Shown piece after piece: positions 27,418-37,290 of a stretch of DNA of 64,000 bases. The notes beneath the pieces are model-generated. The model saw only the letters and a program-made list of their open reading frames with translations, had not been told where the DNA came from and ran no database searches. The position numbers were made by a program, and so were the translations under genes. How positions within the stretch are numbered: position 1 is the first letter of the stretch; each line of letters begins with the position of its first letter. The DNA is from Chromatiales bacterium (ex Bugula neritina AB1). GTDB lineage: Bacteria; Pseudomonadota; Gammaproteobacteria; Granulosicoccales; Granulosicoccaceae. The stretch spans positions 1 to 64,000 of the forward strand of contig MDLA01000195.1 of the NCBI GenBank assembly GCA_001730015.1, read 5' to 3'.

Positions 27418-28541
27418 GCACATCCGGCAACCAGGCATGGCGCGCCATTATCGGCTCATCGTCGATTATGTCACTGGCGCTACTCGGTGATGCACTGCTT
27501 TACGCCGTTCTCCCGGCCTACGCGGAACATTTCGGACTGACCCTGCCATGGGTTGGTGTGATGCTGTCTGCCAACCGTATCATCCGCGTATTCGCCTATG
27601 GAGCCCTGGCAAATCTAACCCACACACTGGGTGTTCGCAAAATGTGCATCGGCGCGGCGATTGTCGCCACCTTATCAACGGCACTCTACGGCATCAGCAA
27701 CGGCCCAGTGACCATGTTGCTTGCGCGCATTCTATGGGGCCTGACCTATGCGACACTGGTTCTGGTCACCCTCTCCTATGCAATCGAATCCCGCCAGAGT
27801 GCTGGAACACGAGTGGGCGTGGGTCAGGCCATTCAACGCATCGGGCCGATTCTTGCGTTGCTCTGCGGCGCCTGGCTGGTGGGTCAGGTCGGGCCCACCA
27901 CGGTTTTTCTTATATTGGCGGTCCCGACTGCTCTGGCCATCCCCATCGCACTGGCGCTTCCTATAGGCACCAAAGCAAAACCCAGGCAACGTAAAACATC
28001 GTCTCTGGTGAAGCCGACTCCCATAGACGTGCTGTTTTTTCTGCAGGGGTATGGCGTCGATGGCGTGTTTGCCGTGTCAATTACACTGATCTTCGCGCGA
28101 GAATCGTCACTCTCAGTGGCGGTAATGAGCGGCGGTGCGCTGCTGGCAATGCGTCATTTCGGCGAGGCTATCGCCGCCCCGCTGTCCGGCTGGATTGCTG
28201 ATCGCCACGGTGCAAGGCGGGTTTTTGTCATAGCAGCAGTTTTAACGATGCTGGGTTTTGCAGGGGTCGCCATCGGTTTCACTATTACCGGCGCACTCGT
28301 TATGCTGTTGTTTCGAGGCGCACTGGCATCACTGGGCCCGGCTGTTATTGCGCAATCACTGAAACCCGACGAAGACGCGCTGGGCCCAATCGCTCGTATG
28401 CAAACCTGGCGCGATATTGGCGCTTCCTGCGGCCCCCTGGTTACCGGTTTTTTACTGTTGTTTGTTTCAGCTGAATGGCAACATGGCATAGTGGCGGTTT
28501 TGCTGGCCGCCGGGCTGGTTTACTGGGTGCGTCGTGCATAA
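27414..28541 (+). CDS. MFS transporter
   Basis: This 375-aa protein starts with TTG at 27414. It has about 11-12 hydrophobic segments, the MFS loop-2/3 motif as GALANLTHTLGVRKM, and a second half with GWIADRHGARRVF, the repeated A-motif. It is a secondary transporter in the inner membrane with unknown substrate. It diverges from the D-arginine dehydrogenase-like gene, with about 290 bp between them. Confidence 0.88.
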   Translation: MSTSGNQAWRAIIGSSSIMSLALLGDALLYAVLPAYAEHFGLTLPWVGVMLSANRIIRVFAYGALANLTHTLGVRKMCIGAAIVATLSTALYGISNGPVTMLLARILWGLTYATLVLVTLSYAIESRQSAGTRVGVGQAIQRIGPILALLCGAWLVGQVGPTTVFLILAVPTALAIPIALALPIGTKAKPRQRKTSSLVKPTPIDVLFFLQGYGVDGVFAVSITLIFARESSLSVAVMSGGALLAMRHFGEAIAAPLSGWIADRHGARRVFVIAAVLTMLGFAGVAIGFTITGALVMLLFRGALASLGPAVIAQSLKPDEDALGPIARMQTWRDIGASCGPLVTGFLLLFVSAEWQHGIVAVLLAAGLVYWVRRA

Positions 28542-28642
28542 ACTTCATTCGTTGTTACAACTTGTTACAAGCTGTTGCCACAGCGAGATGTATTTCACAC
28601 GCCGCCCGACGATACTAAAAGCTGTAACCAACGGAGAAAGTG

Positions 28643-28912
28643 ATGTTAATAAAATTGAAACACTATGCAGCTCGCGCCATATCGTCGATCGTTGCGCTGG
28701 TGGTTTTTCTGTTCATGCTGCCGCTGACCCTCGGCATGATGCTGCTAATGTTTCTCGTTGGCATTGCAACAGTGGCAACCATGCGTTACCGCCTGCACAA
28801 CTCGCAAGGGCCGGTGAAATGGCCGAACGGTAGCAAGCCTGATGGCACGCCAGCAACCAGCCATTCACACAAAGCACCTATCGACGGCAGCTACACGGTA
28901 ATCGATGAATAG
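28643..28912 (+). CDS. Small membrane protein, function unknown
   Basis: The ATG at 28643 follows ACGGAGAAAGTG, a good ribosome site. The 89-aa product has one long or two short hydrophobic helices at residues 12-46 and a polar C-terminal tail (HNSQGPVKWPNG...). No family is recognised. It resembles in layout the small membrane protein at 48633. It follows the MFS gene by about 100 bp and is followed by a hairpin. Confidence 0.7.
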   Translation: MLIKLKHYAARAISSIVALVVFLFMLPLTLGMMLLMFLVGIATVATMRYRLHNSQGPVKWPNGSKPDGTPATSHSHKAPIDGSYTVIDE

Positions 28913-28921
28913 CCGTACCCG

Positions 28922-28945
28922 GCAAGCCTGATTTTTCAGGCTTGC
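28922..28945 (+). terminator. Hairpin after the small membrane protein gene
   Basis: GCAAGCCTGA, a TTTT loop and TCAGGCTTGC form a perfect 10-bp stem 10 bases after the stop. There is no clear T-run after it, so its strength as an intrinsic terminator is uncertain. Confidence 0.65.
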
Positions 28946-28977
28946 TGTGCATTTAACCTTCGCTTCACATAAAAGTT

Positions 28978-29026
28978 CGAGTCCAAAACTTATAGATTCT
29001 GTATAAAGGCGCTGCACTTGAACAAG
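28978..29026 (-). mobile_element. Partial MITE1 copy
   Basis: GTTCGAGTCCAAAACTTATAG and TATAAAGGCGCTGCAC match the end and subterminal part of MITE1a; the rest is absent. Confidence 0.5.
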
Positions 29027-29076
29027 CTTATTATTGGCGCTTCAGGGCTTTCAATACTTGAAGCTGCAACCGACTT

Positions 29077-30126
29077 TCAATCAGAGATAAGTTTAACCGT
29101 TGTTAATATCGCCAGACCGGTGAAATCCCGCTCTATGGTGATCTCATGATTCTCACCAATACTGCCCTCAATCATCTTTAACAATTCTTCTTCAGATCGC
29201 TCAATAAGCACCCAGTCACCCAGATACTCCATCTGAATCCGAAACGGATTTCCTCTGGCAATGTTTGTAAAAAACAACTTACCGTTACTGGTGAGTTTAC
29301 CTTTTATCTGTCGTAACAGCAATTTGGCTACTCTCTCCTCCAAATAGTCAAACAGACCACCACATAGAACAAGATCGTAAAAATCGTTGCGCTCACTGCC
29401 AATTCCGCGAACAATATTTTTTGTTCTATAGGTGCAATCAAGCCCTGTGGTTCTCTTCTTTACCAGATCAATTGCACCCTCGTCCATATCAATAAAGGTG
29501 AGCGACCCTTTAAAATCAGGAAAGAACTTCAACGCAGTGCATATATCAATCGCGCCGCCACAACCAATAGACAGTATATTCCAGTCGTTCCGCAGGCAGT
29601 CCATTGCCAGTGACTGCTGATGGCCCAGCGTATTACGATGCTGTTGTGAGATGGGTAAAGTCTGAGCATAGTATTCCACACATTGACCAATGGTGTTGAG
29701 CTCCGTATTTCCAACCCCGGTATGAATCATTTCAACCGTTTCGAAGTCACCCTGATACCCTCTAGGCCATGTTTGCATTCGATTGACGTAAGGTGAAGAA
29801 GAGAATACTTTTCTAGACTTGGCTATTGTATTTTTGATCGCTTTGGCTTCTACACCATGACGCTCAGCTTCGCAGATAATTGTGCTGAGAGTATTAATCA
29901 ATGCTGAAACTCTCGCGTATAGATAACCTCCTTCAGCAACCTCCGTACTCAACGAAACCAATTCGTTATCAAGAAATGTTAATTCGCCAAGAACGCGCGC
30001 TTCATCTTCTTTTTCGTCACTACAGGCTCCCCAACCTCCATTGTCGGGATTCCAGCCACGCTTACTTTCGCCTCGATATTCCATTGATTGATCCTGCATC
30101 AGACTACTGTTTCCTTTTGATAACAC
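29077..30126 (-). CDS. SAM-dependent methyltransferase
   Basis: This 349-aa protein has the class I SAM motif as NILSIGCGGAIDICTALKFF near residues 180-200, an acidic loop FIDMDEGAIDLV and LVLCGGLFDYLEERVAKLL as motif IV/V. About 170 residues precede the SAM fold and are not recognised. The methyl acceptor is unknown; no operon partner is present. In-frame Met codons at 11 and 16 are alternative starts. Confidence 0.75.
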   Translation of the reverse strand: MLSKGNSSLMQDQSMEYRGESKRGWNPDNGGWGACSDEKEDEARVLGELTFLDNELVSLSTEVAEGGYLYARVSALINTLSTIICEAERHGVEAKAIKNTIAKSRKVFSSSPYVNRMQTWPRGYQGDFETVEMIHTGVGNTELNTIGQCVEYYAQTLPISQQHRNTLGHQQSLAMDCLRNDWNILSIGCGGAIDICTALKFFPDFKGSLTFIDMDEGAIDLVKKRTTGLDCTYRTKNIVRGIGSERNDFYDLVLCGGLFDYLEERVAKLLLRQIKGKLTSNGKLFFTNIARGNPFRIQMEYLGDWVLIERSEEELLKMIEGSIGENHEITIERDFTGLAILTTVKLISD

Positions 30127-30411
30127 TAGATTTTTTTACCTGATCAAGTTTCATTTTGTCATGGTTCCGGGCGTGTAGATATAGTCCATTTATATTACTC
30201 GCCCATTTATATCATTCGCCGTAGCAACGGCGACCCAGCCAGTGTGCCGAAACCGATACATCAACAATCATCCATTTATTAATCTTACCGAAACCATAAT
30301 CCAGGCAAACACAAATCCTGAAGTATTATTGGTGAACTGTTTTTTTCTGGCCAAAACGCTGTAACCATGAAGAGTAACTACTGAAGAGCACCTCAACACT
30401 GAAAGCGACCT
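30127..30411. other. Intergenic, no gene recognised
   Basis: AT-rich upstream region of the methyltransferase gene. No gene, RNA or clear repeat is seen before MITE2 begins. Confidence 0.4.
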
Positions 30412-30592
30412 GACCTGCATTATTTACAGGATTGACGGGATCTCACTTGATCTTATGATTCCATTCACCTTTGATTCGACAGGGATTTTTTTCTCTTGCA
30501 AATATCAGCAAGTACTCGAGGCGAGAAGAAAATACACTGTGAATACAAATGTCAGTGCAAAAGCATCGCCGCCCCATGAATATTGCGGGTTA
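30412..30592. mobile_element. MITE2, solo copy
   Basis: The ends are ACCTGCATTATTTACAGG and CCATGAATATTGCGGGTT, inverted with respect to each other. The body matches the insert inside MITE1a (ATCTCACTTGATC, GCAAATATCAGCAAGTA, CACTGTGAATAC). Confidence 0.7.
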
Positions 30593-31179
30593 AAGGTCGA
30601 TAGAAATTTCTGAACATACACTTAACTTAAAAAGTCGCGTCGTCTTATGAAGCATCCGGGCGCGTAGCGACAGAAAAATTTCTCCATCTGAACCGTCTAT
30701 ATAGAAATCACCCTGCCAACGTCAGTGTGTGATTTCATTTAAATGTAAACACAGCAACAACGCTATAGATTCAAATACCCGAAAGCATGTATTCTAATGC
30801 CGGCTTTCTGCTCACACTTTCACAGCGGAAAATGGTATCGTTTGCTCAGCACTACACATAGTAAGCACATGCTAACCATGGTGGATCAGATGCAATCCGG
30901 GTAGTTTATCGCAGGTCGCCTTAATACAAGCGACGCCCGAACCCCGGAATTTGTGCTTACGACTACGCCCGGCAAAGCGTTCGATATCATCAAACTACAC
31001 CATTCGTGCTTTACCATTCGTGCATTGCCAGGAATAGTAGCTTCGCAAAAAGAATGGTGGATTTCCCATAATTGCACTGGTTACACTCTGCTGCAGCCAT
31101 TCGCAAACCGTGCTCCATTCCGTGCCAGCTGCCGGAACCTGAGCGCGCACGAATAACGACAAGATCCGGAGCCAAGTAC
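30593..31179. other. Intergenic upstream of the cox-like operon
   Basis: No convincing gene is seen. Short frames on both strands near 30900-31100 have no recognisable motif. The promoter of the cox-like operon should lie here. Confidence 0.4.
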
Positions 31180-32094
31180 TTGCCCACCCTGCCATCTTCA
31201 ATCGACGACACCATCGAACTGTTAGCGACGCAAAACTATATTTGCAATCGAAGTCTGGGCACGGTGGTGCACCTTGCGCTAAAGCTGCAAAAGCCGCTGT
31301 TTCTCGAAGGCGAAGCAGGCGTTGGTAAAACTGAAATCGCCCGTGCGCTATCACAGTGCCTGGGCAGACGGTTGATCCGACTGCAGTGTTACGAAGGGCT
31401 TGACGCGGCATCAGCGATATACGAATGGAACTTTGCAGCGCAAATGATTGCTATTCGTGCGGCCGAGGTAAGCGGTGATACCGATCGTCACCAATTGCAA
31501 AAGGAATTAATTACCGACGAATACCTTATCCGCAGGCCATTGCTTGAGGCGCTGGAACCACAGCCGGGCGGGCCGCCGGTGTTGCTGATTGACGAGATAG
31601 ATCGGACCGACGAGCCCTTCGAAGCCTACTTGCTGGAAATATTGTCCGAGTTTCAGATCACGATACCGGAACTCGGTGCCATCAAGGCCGATCAGCCACC
31701 CATTGTAATTCTCACATCCAACCGCACCCGCGAGGTACACGATGCATTAAAGCGTCGCTGCCTGTACCACTGGGTTGAGTTTCCGGACTTTGATCTGGAA
31801 TTGCAGATACTGCGAACACAGTTACCACAGGTTACCGAACAGCTGTCCACGGAAATAGTCAACTTCGTACATACGATTCGCCACGAAGAGCTGTTTAAAT
31901 CACCCGGAATTGCCGAAACCATCGACTGGGCTAAGTGCCTGGTCGCGCTGGACACCGTGGCACTCGCCCCCGATGTCATCAACGATACCCTTGGTGCATT
32001 GCTCAAATACCAGGATGACATTGTGCGAATCGCCGGTGCGGAGACCACCCGCCTGCTGGATGAAGCAAAGCAGATGCACAGCCACAATGACTAG
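31180..32094 (+). CDS. coxD: MoxR-type AAA+ ATPase, CoxD-like
   Basis: The homologous part begins at LPTLPSSIDDTIELLA, so a TTG at 31180 with GGAG about eight bases upstream is taken as start (304 aa). Walker A is EGEAGVGKTE, followed by LGRRLIRLQCYEGLDAASAIYEWN, which is characteristic of CoxD; Walker B is VLLIDEIDR and sensor 1 is ILTSNRTREVHD. Known role in carboxydotrophs: maturation of the Mo/Cu active site of the Cox enzyme together with the VWA protein CoxE. It overlaps the next gene by 8 bases. Confidence 0.9.
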   Translation: MPTLPSSIDDTIELLATQNYICNRSLGTVVHLALKLQKPLFLEGEAGVGKTEIARALSQCLGRRLIRLQCYEGLDAASAIYEWNFAAQMIAIRAAEVSGDTDRHQLQKELITDEYLIRRPLLEALEPQPGGPPVLLIDEIDRTDEPFEAYLLEILSEFQITIPELGAIKADQPPIVILTSNRTREVHDALKRRCLYHWVEFPDFDLELQILRTQLPQVTEQLSTEIVNFVHTIRHEELFKSPGIAETIDWAKCLVALDTVALAPDVINDTLGALLKYQDDIVRIAGAETTRLLDEAKQMHSHND

Positions 32095-33316
32095 AAGCAG
32101 CAGCGCTGCAATTTCAGCGCAGTCAGAGGCAAAACTGGTCGACAATGTATTGCACTTTTGTCGTGCCCTGCGCAAGGCCGGCGTCAAAGTGGGCACTGCG
32201 CAATTGCAGACCGCGCTGCAGGCTGTGGCTACGGTGGGGTTCACCAGCAAGGTTGATTTCTACTATACGCTGCGTGCAACACTGATTTCCCGTGAGGAAA
32301 ATCTGGCGGTTTATCACCAGGTGTTTTCACTGTTCTGGCGTGATCCTGAATTTCTGCAAAAGATGATGTTCCAGCTTACGCCGACACTACGCAATGAACC
32401 GGACAAAACCGACAAAGCTGCTGCACAGAGGCGTGCTGCCGATGCGTTAAACGACGAAAAAAACAATCGCCCGATTCCCCAAAAAGAGGAAATCCAACAG
32501 GACGCGATCCTCACTGTGTCCGACACAGATGTGTCGCGAAGTAAGGATTTCGAACAGATGACGTTGGCGGAATTACGCGAAGCGGAAGCCGCAATACTCA
32601 AGCTGACATTCGCAGCCCCGCCCTTGCCCGGTCGCCGTTTTCACCCTGACCCGGCTGGCAAGCAGACCGACACACGGGCAACATTAAAAGCTGCCTTGCG
32701 CCAGTACGGCGAAGTACACCGCATCGAACGTAAAACACGACGGCAAAAAATGCCTAACCTTGTGGTACTGTGTGACATCTCCGGCTCTATGTCTGTGTAT
32801 TCAAGAATGTTTATGCGATTTCTACACGCATTAACACACGCTCGCGTACGGCAATGGAAAAACGTACATGCATTTACCTTTGGTACAAGACTGACCAATG
32901 TCTCCAGAGCGCTGAGTCGGCCAGACATAGACGATGCGCTGTCTGCCGTTGGCGTGGAAGCAACCGACTGGGAGGGCGGCACGACGATTGGCCCCACCAT
33001 TCGTCAGTTTAACCACCAATGGGCACGTCGCGTTCTTGGCCGGGGGGCAGTGATGTTATTTATATCCGATGGACTGGAGCGCGGTGACACCAATACCCTT
33101 GCAGCAGAAATGAAAAAATTGAGTTTATTCTGCCGCCATCTGGTGTGGCTCAACCCACTGCTGCGATGGGATCAGTTTTCGCCAAAGGCGAGTGGAATTC
33201 GCGCAATATTACCGCACGTTGACAGCTTCCAGGCCTGCCACTCTCTAGACAGCCTGGCTGCTATCACTGACGCACTGAGCAAACGTGAACCACATGATAA
33301 ATTTATTTACCGTTAA
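32087..33316 (+). CDS. coxE: VWA domain protein, CoxE-like
   Basis: Starting at the ATG at 32087, inside the end of coxD, the product has 409 residues. The C-terminal half has a von Willebrand A domain with the metal site DISGSMS and the later Thr in GGTTIGPT. The N-terminal half is helical with a charged, low-complexity centre (QRRAADALNDEKNNRPIPQ). CoxE partners CoxD in assembling the molybdenum hydroxylase. The overlapping start implies translational coupling. Confidence 0.9.
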   Translation: MTRSSSAAISAQSEAKLVDNVLHFCRALRKAGVKVGTAQLQTALQAVATVGFTSKVDFYYTLRATLISREENLAVYHQVFSLFWRDPEFLQKMMFQLTPTLRNEPDKTDKAAAQRRAADALNDEKNNRPIPQKEEIQQDAILTVSDTDVSRSKDFEQMTLAELREAEAAILKLTFAAPPLPGRRFHPDPAGKQTDTRATLKAALRQYGEVHRIERKTRRQKMPNLVVLCDISGSMSVYSRMFMRFLHALTHARVRQWKNVHAFTFGTRLTNVSRALSRPDIDDALSAVGVEATDWEGGTTIGPTIRQFNHQWARRVLGRGAVMLFISDGLERGDTNTLAAEMKKLSLFCRHLVWLNPLLRWDQFSPKASGIRAILPHVDSFQACHSLDSLAAITDALSKREPHDKFIYR

Positions 33317-33464
33317 ATCCGATCGCGATGCGTCTCTCCACCTACTAATCACGCTAATCACGCTAATCACGCTGGCGAGATCAGGATAGCTTTTTATAAC
33401 GGTTCTAGCTGAACCAGTAAATCCACCTTATAATGGGTGAAGACTAACAATTGGAGGATTCGTT

Positions 33465-33968
33465 TTGAGCATTATGATGAGCATGATCAAGATACGACTA
33501 AATGGCAAAGAGATTTCCAGATACGTCGACGACAACATGTTGTTAGTCGAGTTTCTGCGCGAAGAACTCAGACTGACAGGCACGCATGTTGGCTGTGACA
33601 CCAGTCAATGCGGTGCATGCACCGTGCACCTCAATGGCAAGGCGGTTAAAGCCTGCACTACGCTGGCAGCATCGCTGGACGGTACCGAAATTACCACAAT
33701 AGAGGGAATTGCCGGAGACGAACTGCACCCGATGCAACAGTCATTCAACGATCACCACGGCTTGCAATGCGGCTTTTGCACACCCGGCATGATCATGGCC
33801 GGTATCGACATGGTAGAGCGCTACAAAGCACAGGGAAAAACACTTGATTCTGCATCCATCCGCCGCGAACTGGAAGGTAATATCTGCCGCTGTACCGGGT
33901 ATCACAATATTGTCAATGCCATTGACGACGCCGCGAAAAAAATGAACGCGTCTTCCGAAAATTCCTAA
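33465..33968 (+). CDS. coxS: [2Fe-2S] small subunit of a molybdenum hydroxylase, CoxS-like
   Basis: A TTG at 33465, seven bases after GGAGG, is the best-placed start (167 aa); ATG codons at 33474 and 33477 are alternatives. The N-terminal plant-type cluster has CDTSQCGAC and a later KAC; the C-terminal cluster has CGFCTPG and CRCTG. This is the electron-transfer subunit of xanthine-oxidase-family enzymes such as CO dehydrogenase. Confidence 0.95.
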   Translation: MSIMMSMIKIRLNGKEISRYVDDNMLLVEFLREELRLTGTHVGCDTSQCGACTVHLNGKAVKACTTLAASLDGTEITTIEGIAGDELHPMQQSFNDHHGLQCGFCTPGMIMAGIDMVERYKAQGKTLDSASIRRELEGNICRCTGYHNIVNAIDDAAKKMNASSENS

Positions 33969-33989
33969 CTAGCCCGAGGTGCAAAAAAC

Positions 33990-36353
33990 ATGAGTGAAGG
34001 TATAGGCGCAAGAGTAAAGCGCAAAGAAGACAAGCGATTCACCACCGGCAAAGGTCGCTACACCGATGACATCAAAACAGAAAATCAGGCTTATGCGGCA
34101 TTCGTCAGAAGCCCGCACGCGCACGCCACAGTCAACAGCATAAACTCCGATATTGCCCGGCTTAAACCGGGTGTTATTGACATACTCGATGGCCATCAGT
34201 TAACCGCAGATGGCATCGGCAACCTGATTTGCGGCTGGGCCATTAATTCAAAAGACGGCTCACCGATGAACATGGGAGCATGGTCTGCACTGGCGACAGA
34301 AAGGGTTCGCTATGTCGGCGATGCAATAGTTGTTGTCATTGCCGAGACACAGGCGCAGGCAAGAATAGCCGCTGAATTTGTCGAGATTGACTATGAAGTA
34401 CATGCGGCCGTGACCACCAGTGGCAGTGCCCTTGAAAGTGGCGCTCCGCAAATACACGAAAACGCACCCGGCAACCTGATCTATGACTGGGAGATCGGCG
34501 ATGAATCTGCTACAGACGCGGGCCTGGCATCGGCTGCGCATGTCACAGAGCTGAATGTAACCAACAACAGACTGGCGCCGAACCCGATGGAACCCCGTGC
34601 CGCCATTGCCACCTTCAACGACGCCGACGATCACTACACACTTTACACCACGAGCCAGAATCCCCATGTCGCACGGCTGGTGTTATCTGCGTTCTATCAG
34701 GTAGCGCCGGAACATAAACTGCGCGTGATCGCCCCCGATGTCGGTGGCGGCTTCGGTGCAAAAATATATATTTACCCTGAAGAAATCACCTGTTTGTGGG
34801 CATCAATGAAAACCAGGCGATCGGTCAAGTGGACGGCTGATCGCTCAGAGGCATTTCTAACCGACGCTCACGGCCGCGATCACGAAACAAAGGCCAGAAT
34901 CGGTTTCGATGCGAACGGATTAATCACCGGGCTCAAGGTAGACACGGTCGCAAACCTCGGCGGATACATGTCGCTATTTTCAAGTGCTGTACCTACGTAT
35001 CTATACGCCACGTTGCTGTCAGGTCAGTACAATATAAAGAATATCTACAGCAATGTTAAAGCGGTTTACACCAACACCGTACCGGTAGACGCCTATCGTG
35101 GTGCAGGCAGACCCGAAGCTGCGTATCTTATTGAACGCTTACTGGAGACCGCTGCCCGTGAAATGAATATAGACCCTGCAGAATTGCGTCGTAAAAACTT
35201 TATTCGCGAGTTTCCGCATGAAACACCGGTCATCATGACTTACGACGCAGGAGACTTCGAAGGCAACCTCGACAAAGCTCGCGCCGCGGCAGATGTCGCA
35301 GGGTTTGAAGCACGCAAGGCAGAGGCTGCCAGCCGCGGCAAGTTAAGAGGCCTCGGCTATTCCTGTTACATTGAGGCCTGTGGCATCGCGCCATCGCAGG
35401 CTGTCGGATCACTCGGAGCTGGCGTAGGTCTGTGGGAAAGTGCGGAAGTCAGAGTAAATCCTGTCGGTACTATAGAAATACTCACCGGCTCGCACAGCCA
35501 CGGTCAGGGTCATGAAACCACCTTTGCACAGATTGTTGCCGAGCGCTTCGGGCTGCCAACGGAAAACATCCAGATTGTCCATGGCGACACCGACAAGGTT
35601 CAATTCGGTATGGGTACTTACGGCTCAAGATCCGGTGCGGTTGGAATGACCGCTATCGTCAAGGCCATGGATAAAGTCGAAGCCAAGGTAAAAAAGCTGG
35701 CGGCACATGTACTGGAAGCCTCTGAAGAAGACCTGGTCATTGAAGATGGTGCGGTAAAAGTTGCTGGCACCGACAAACAAATGCTGTGGCACGAAGTCGG
35801 CCTTGCAGCCTACACCGCGCACAATTTGCCAGAGGGAATGGAACCCGGTCTGAAGGAAGGTGCATTCTACGACCCGACCAATTTTACATTTCCGGCCGGT
35901 GCCTATATCGCAGAAGTCGAGGTTGATCCCGACACTGGAATTACCGACGTTGTTCAGTTTACCTCTGTCGACGACTTCGGCACGATTATCAACCCGATGA
36001 TTGTCGAAGGGCAGGTACACGGCGGCGTTGCCCAGGGTATTGGTCAGGCCATGCTTGAGCAGGTTGTCTACGATGATCAGGGCCAGCTGTTAACCGGCTC
36101 CTATATGGATTACTGCATGCCACGCGCTGATGACCTGCCGTTTTTCACCATCGAGCACAACTCAACAGTATGCCCGGGTAACCCGCTTGGTATTAAAGGG
36201 TGTGGAGAAGCCGGTGCCATTGGTGCTCCGCCCGCAATCATCAATGCAATCACCGACGCCATTGGCAACAACGATTTATCGATGCCAGCGACGCCACGTG
36301 CCGTCTGGCACGCGGTACAGGCCGCCAAAGCTAAATCAACAGCAGCCGCTTAA
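33990..36353 (+). CDS. coxL: Molybdopterin-binding large subunit, form II CoxL-like
   Basis: This 787-aa protein has the xanthine-oxidase-family fold: GKGRYTDDI at the start, PDVGGGFGAKIYIYPEE and CGEAGAIGAPPAIINAI at the end. The active-site loop reads VDAYRGAGRPEA. Genuine aerobic CO dehydrogenases (form I) have AYxCSFR there, so this is form II, whose physiological substrate is often unknown and need not be CO. It starts 21 bp after coxS. Confidence 0.94.
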   Translation: MSEGIGARVKRKEDKRFTTGKGRYTDDIKTENQAYAAFVRSPHAHATVNSINSDIARLKPGVIDILDGHQLTADGIGNLICGWAINSKDGSPMNMGAWSALATERVRYVGDAIVVVIAETQAQARIAAEFVEIDYEVHAAVTTSGSALESGAPQIHENAPGNLIYDWEIGDESATDAGLASAAHVTELNVTNNRLAPNPMEPRAAIATFNDADDHYTLYTTSQNPHVARLVLSAFYQVAPEHKLRVIAPDVGGGFGAKIYIYPEEITCLWASMKTRRSVKWTADRSEAFLTDAHGRDHETKARIGFDANGLITGLKVDTVANLGGYMSLFSSAVPTYLYATLLSGQYNIKNIYSNVKAVYTNTVPVDAYRGAGRPEAAYLIERLLETAAREMNIDPAELRRKNFIREFPHETPVIMTYDAGDFEGNLDKARAAADVAGFEARKAEAASRGKLRGLGYSCYIEACGIAPSQAVGSLGAGVGLWESAEVRVNPVGTIEILTGSHSHGQGHETTFAQIVAERFGLPTENIQIVHGDTDKVQFGMGTYGSRSGAVGMTAIVKAMDKVEAKVKKLAAHVLEASEEDLVIEDGAVKVAGTDKQMLWHEVGLAAYTAHNLPEGMEPGLKEGAFYDPTNFTFPAGAYIAEVEVDPDTGITDVVQFTSVDDFGTIINPMIVEGQVHGGVAQGIGQAMLEQVVYDDQGQLLTGSYMDYCMPRADDLPFFTIEHNSTVCPGNPLGIKGCGEAGAIGAPPAIINAITDAIGNNDLSMPATPRAVWHAVQAAKAKSTAAA

Positions 36354-36385
36354 ATCGCGACCGTTGCATCTGGAGAGTTATAAAA

Positions 36386-37183
36386 ATGTATCAAACCAAA
36401 TACCATAAACCCGCCTCTGCCGCGGAAGCGACCAGCGCGCTTGCCGCAGCCACAGAGGGGAAAATTCTGGCCGGCGGACAAACCCTGTTGCCAACCATGA
36501 AACTTCACCTGGCGTCACCATCGGATCTCGTTGATATCCGGAAAATAGATGGCATGAGCGGCATCAGCTTCTCTAATAATGGCGTAAACATCGGTGCTGC
36601 AACTACCCACGCCGAAGTTGCAGCCAGCGCCGCTGTTGCCGCTCAAATTCCCTCGCTCGCCGATCTGGCTGGCGGCATCGGAGATCCGGCGGTACGACAT
36701 ATGGGCACCATGGGAGGCTCGCTGGCCAACAATGATCCTGCTGCAGATTACCCCGCAGCAGCACTGGCTCTGGCTGCGACCATTGTCACCAACGAACGTG
36801 AGATAGCCGCAGATGATTTCTTTCAAGGGCTATTCTCCACCGCATTAAACGACAACGAAATAGTGACGCAGGTTAAATTCAACGCCCCGAACAGATCAGG
36901 TTACGCGAAATTTAAAAATCCGGCCTCACGCTATGCAATCGTCGGTGTATTTATCGCCGAAACGGCAAGCGGCATACGAGTTGCCGTGACAGGCGCTGGA
37001 GAAGACGGTGTATTTTTACACGAAGGTCTGCAAAAGGCTCTCGCCGCAAATTTTTCTGCTGATGCTATTGATACGGTGAATATAGATGCCTCGTCTATGA
37101 ATTCAGACTTGCACGCTGACCAGGCCTACCGTGCAAACCTGGTTAAAGTGATGGCTAAAAAAGCATTGCATAAAATGCTTTAG
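36386..37183 (+). CDS. coxM: FAD-binding medium subunit, CoxM-like
   Basis: This 265-aa protein has the two FAD motifs of the family: AGGQTLLPTMK near residues 32-42 and RHMGTMGGSLANNDPAADYP near 110-130. It passes electrons from the iron-sulfur subunit to the respiratory chain. It closes the coxDESLM order; a long inverted repeat lies about 60 bp past its stop. Confidence 0.94.
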   Translation: MYQTKYHKPASAAEATSALAAATEGKILAGGQTLLPTMKLHLASPSDLVDIRKIDGMSGISFSNNGVNIGAATTHAEVAASAAVAAQIPSLADLAGGIGDPAVRHMGTMGGSLANNDPAADYPAAALALAATIVTNEREIAADDFFQGLFSTALNDNEIVTQVKFNAPNRSGYAKFKNPASRYAIVGVFIAETASGIRVAVTGAGEDGVFLHEGLQKALAANFSADAIDTVNIDASSMNSDLHADQAYRANLVKVMAKKALHKML

Positions 37184-37241
37184 CCAGTCTGCCTGACGAT
37201 AGAATTAATCACGGTGTGCGTGGGTTTTTGAGTCAGGTATT

Positions 37242-37290
37242 GCGATCGATTTTGGCGAATAGTTTATTCCTATTCGACAAAATCGATCGC
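37242..37290. repeat. 21-bp inverted repeat after coxM
   Basis: Left arm 37242-37262 (GCGATCGATTTTGGCGAATAG) and right arm 37270-37290 are complementary at 20 of 21 positions, with a 7-base loop. There is no T-run after it. It could end the cox transcript, bind a dimeric protein or be a recombination site. Confidence 0.8.

Noticed and set aside
33990..36353. Genuine aerobic CO dehydrogenase
   Set aside because: The active-site loop lacks the Cys of the form I motif.
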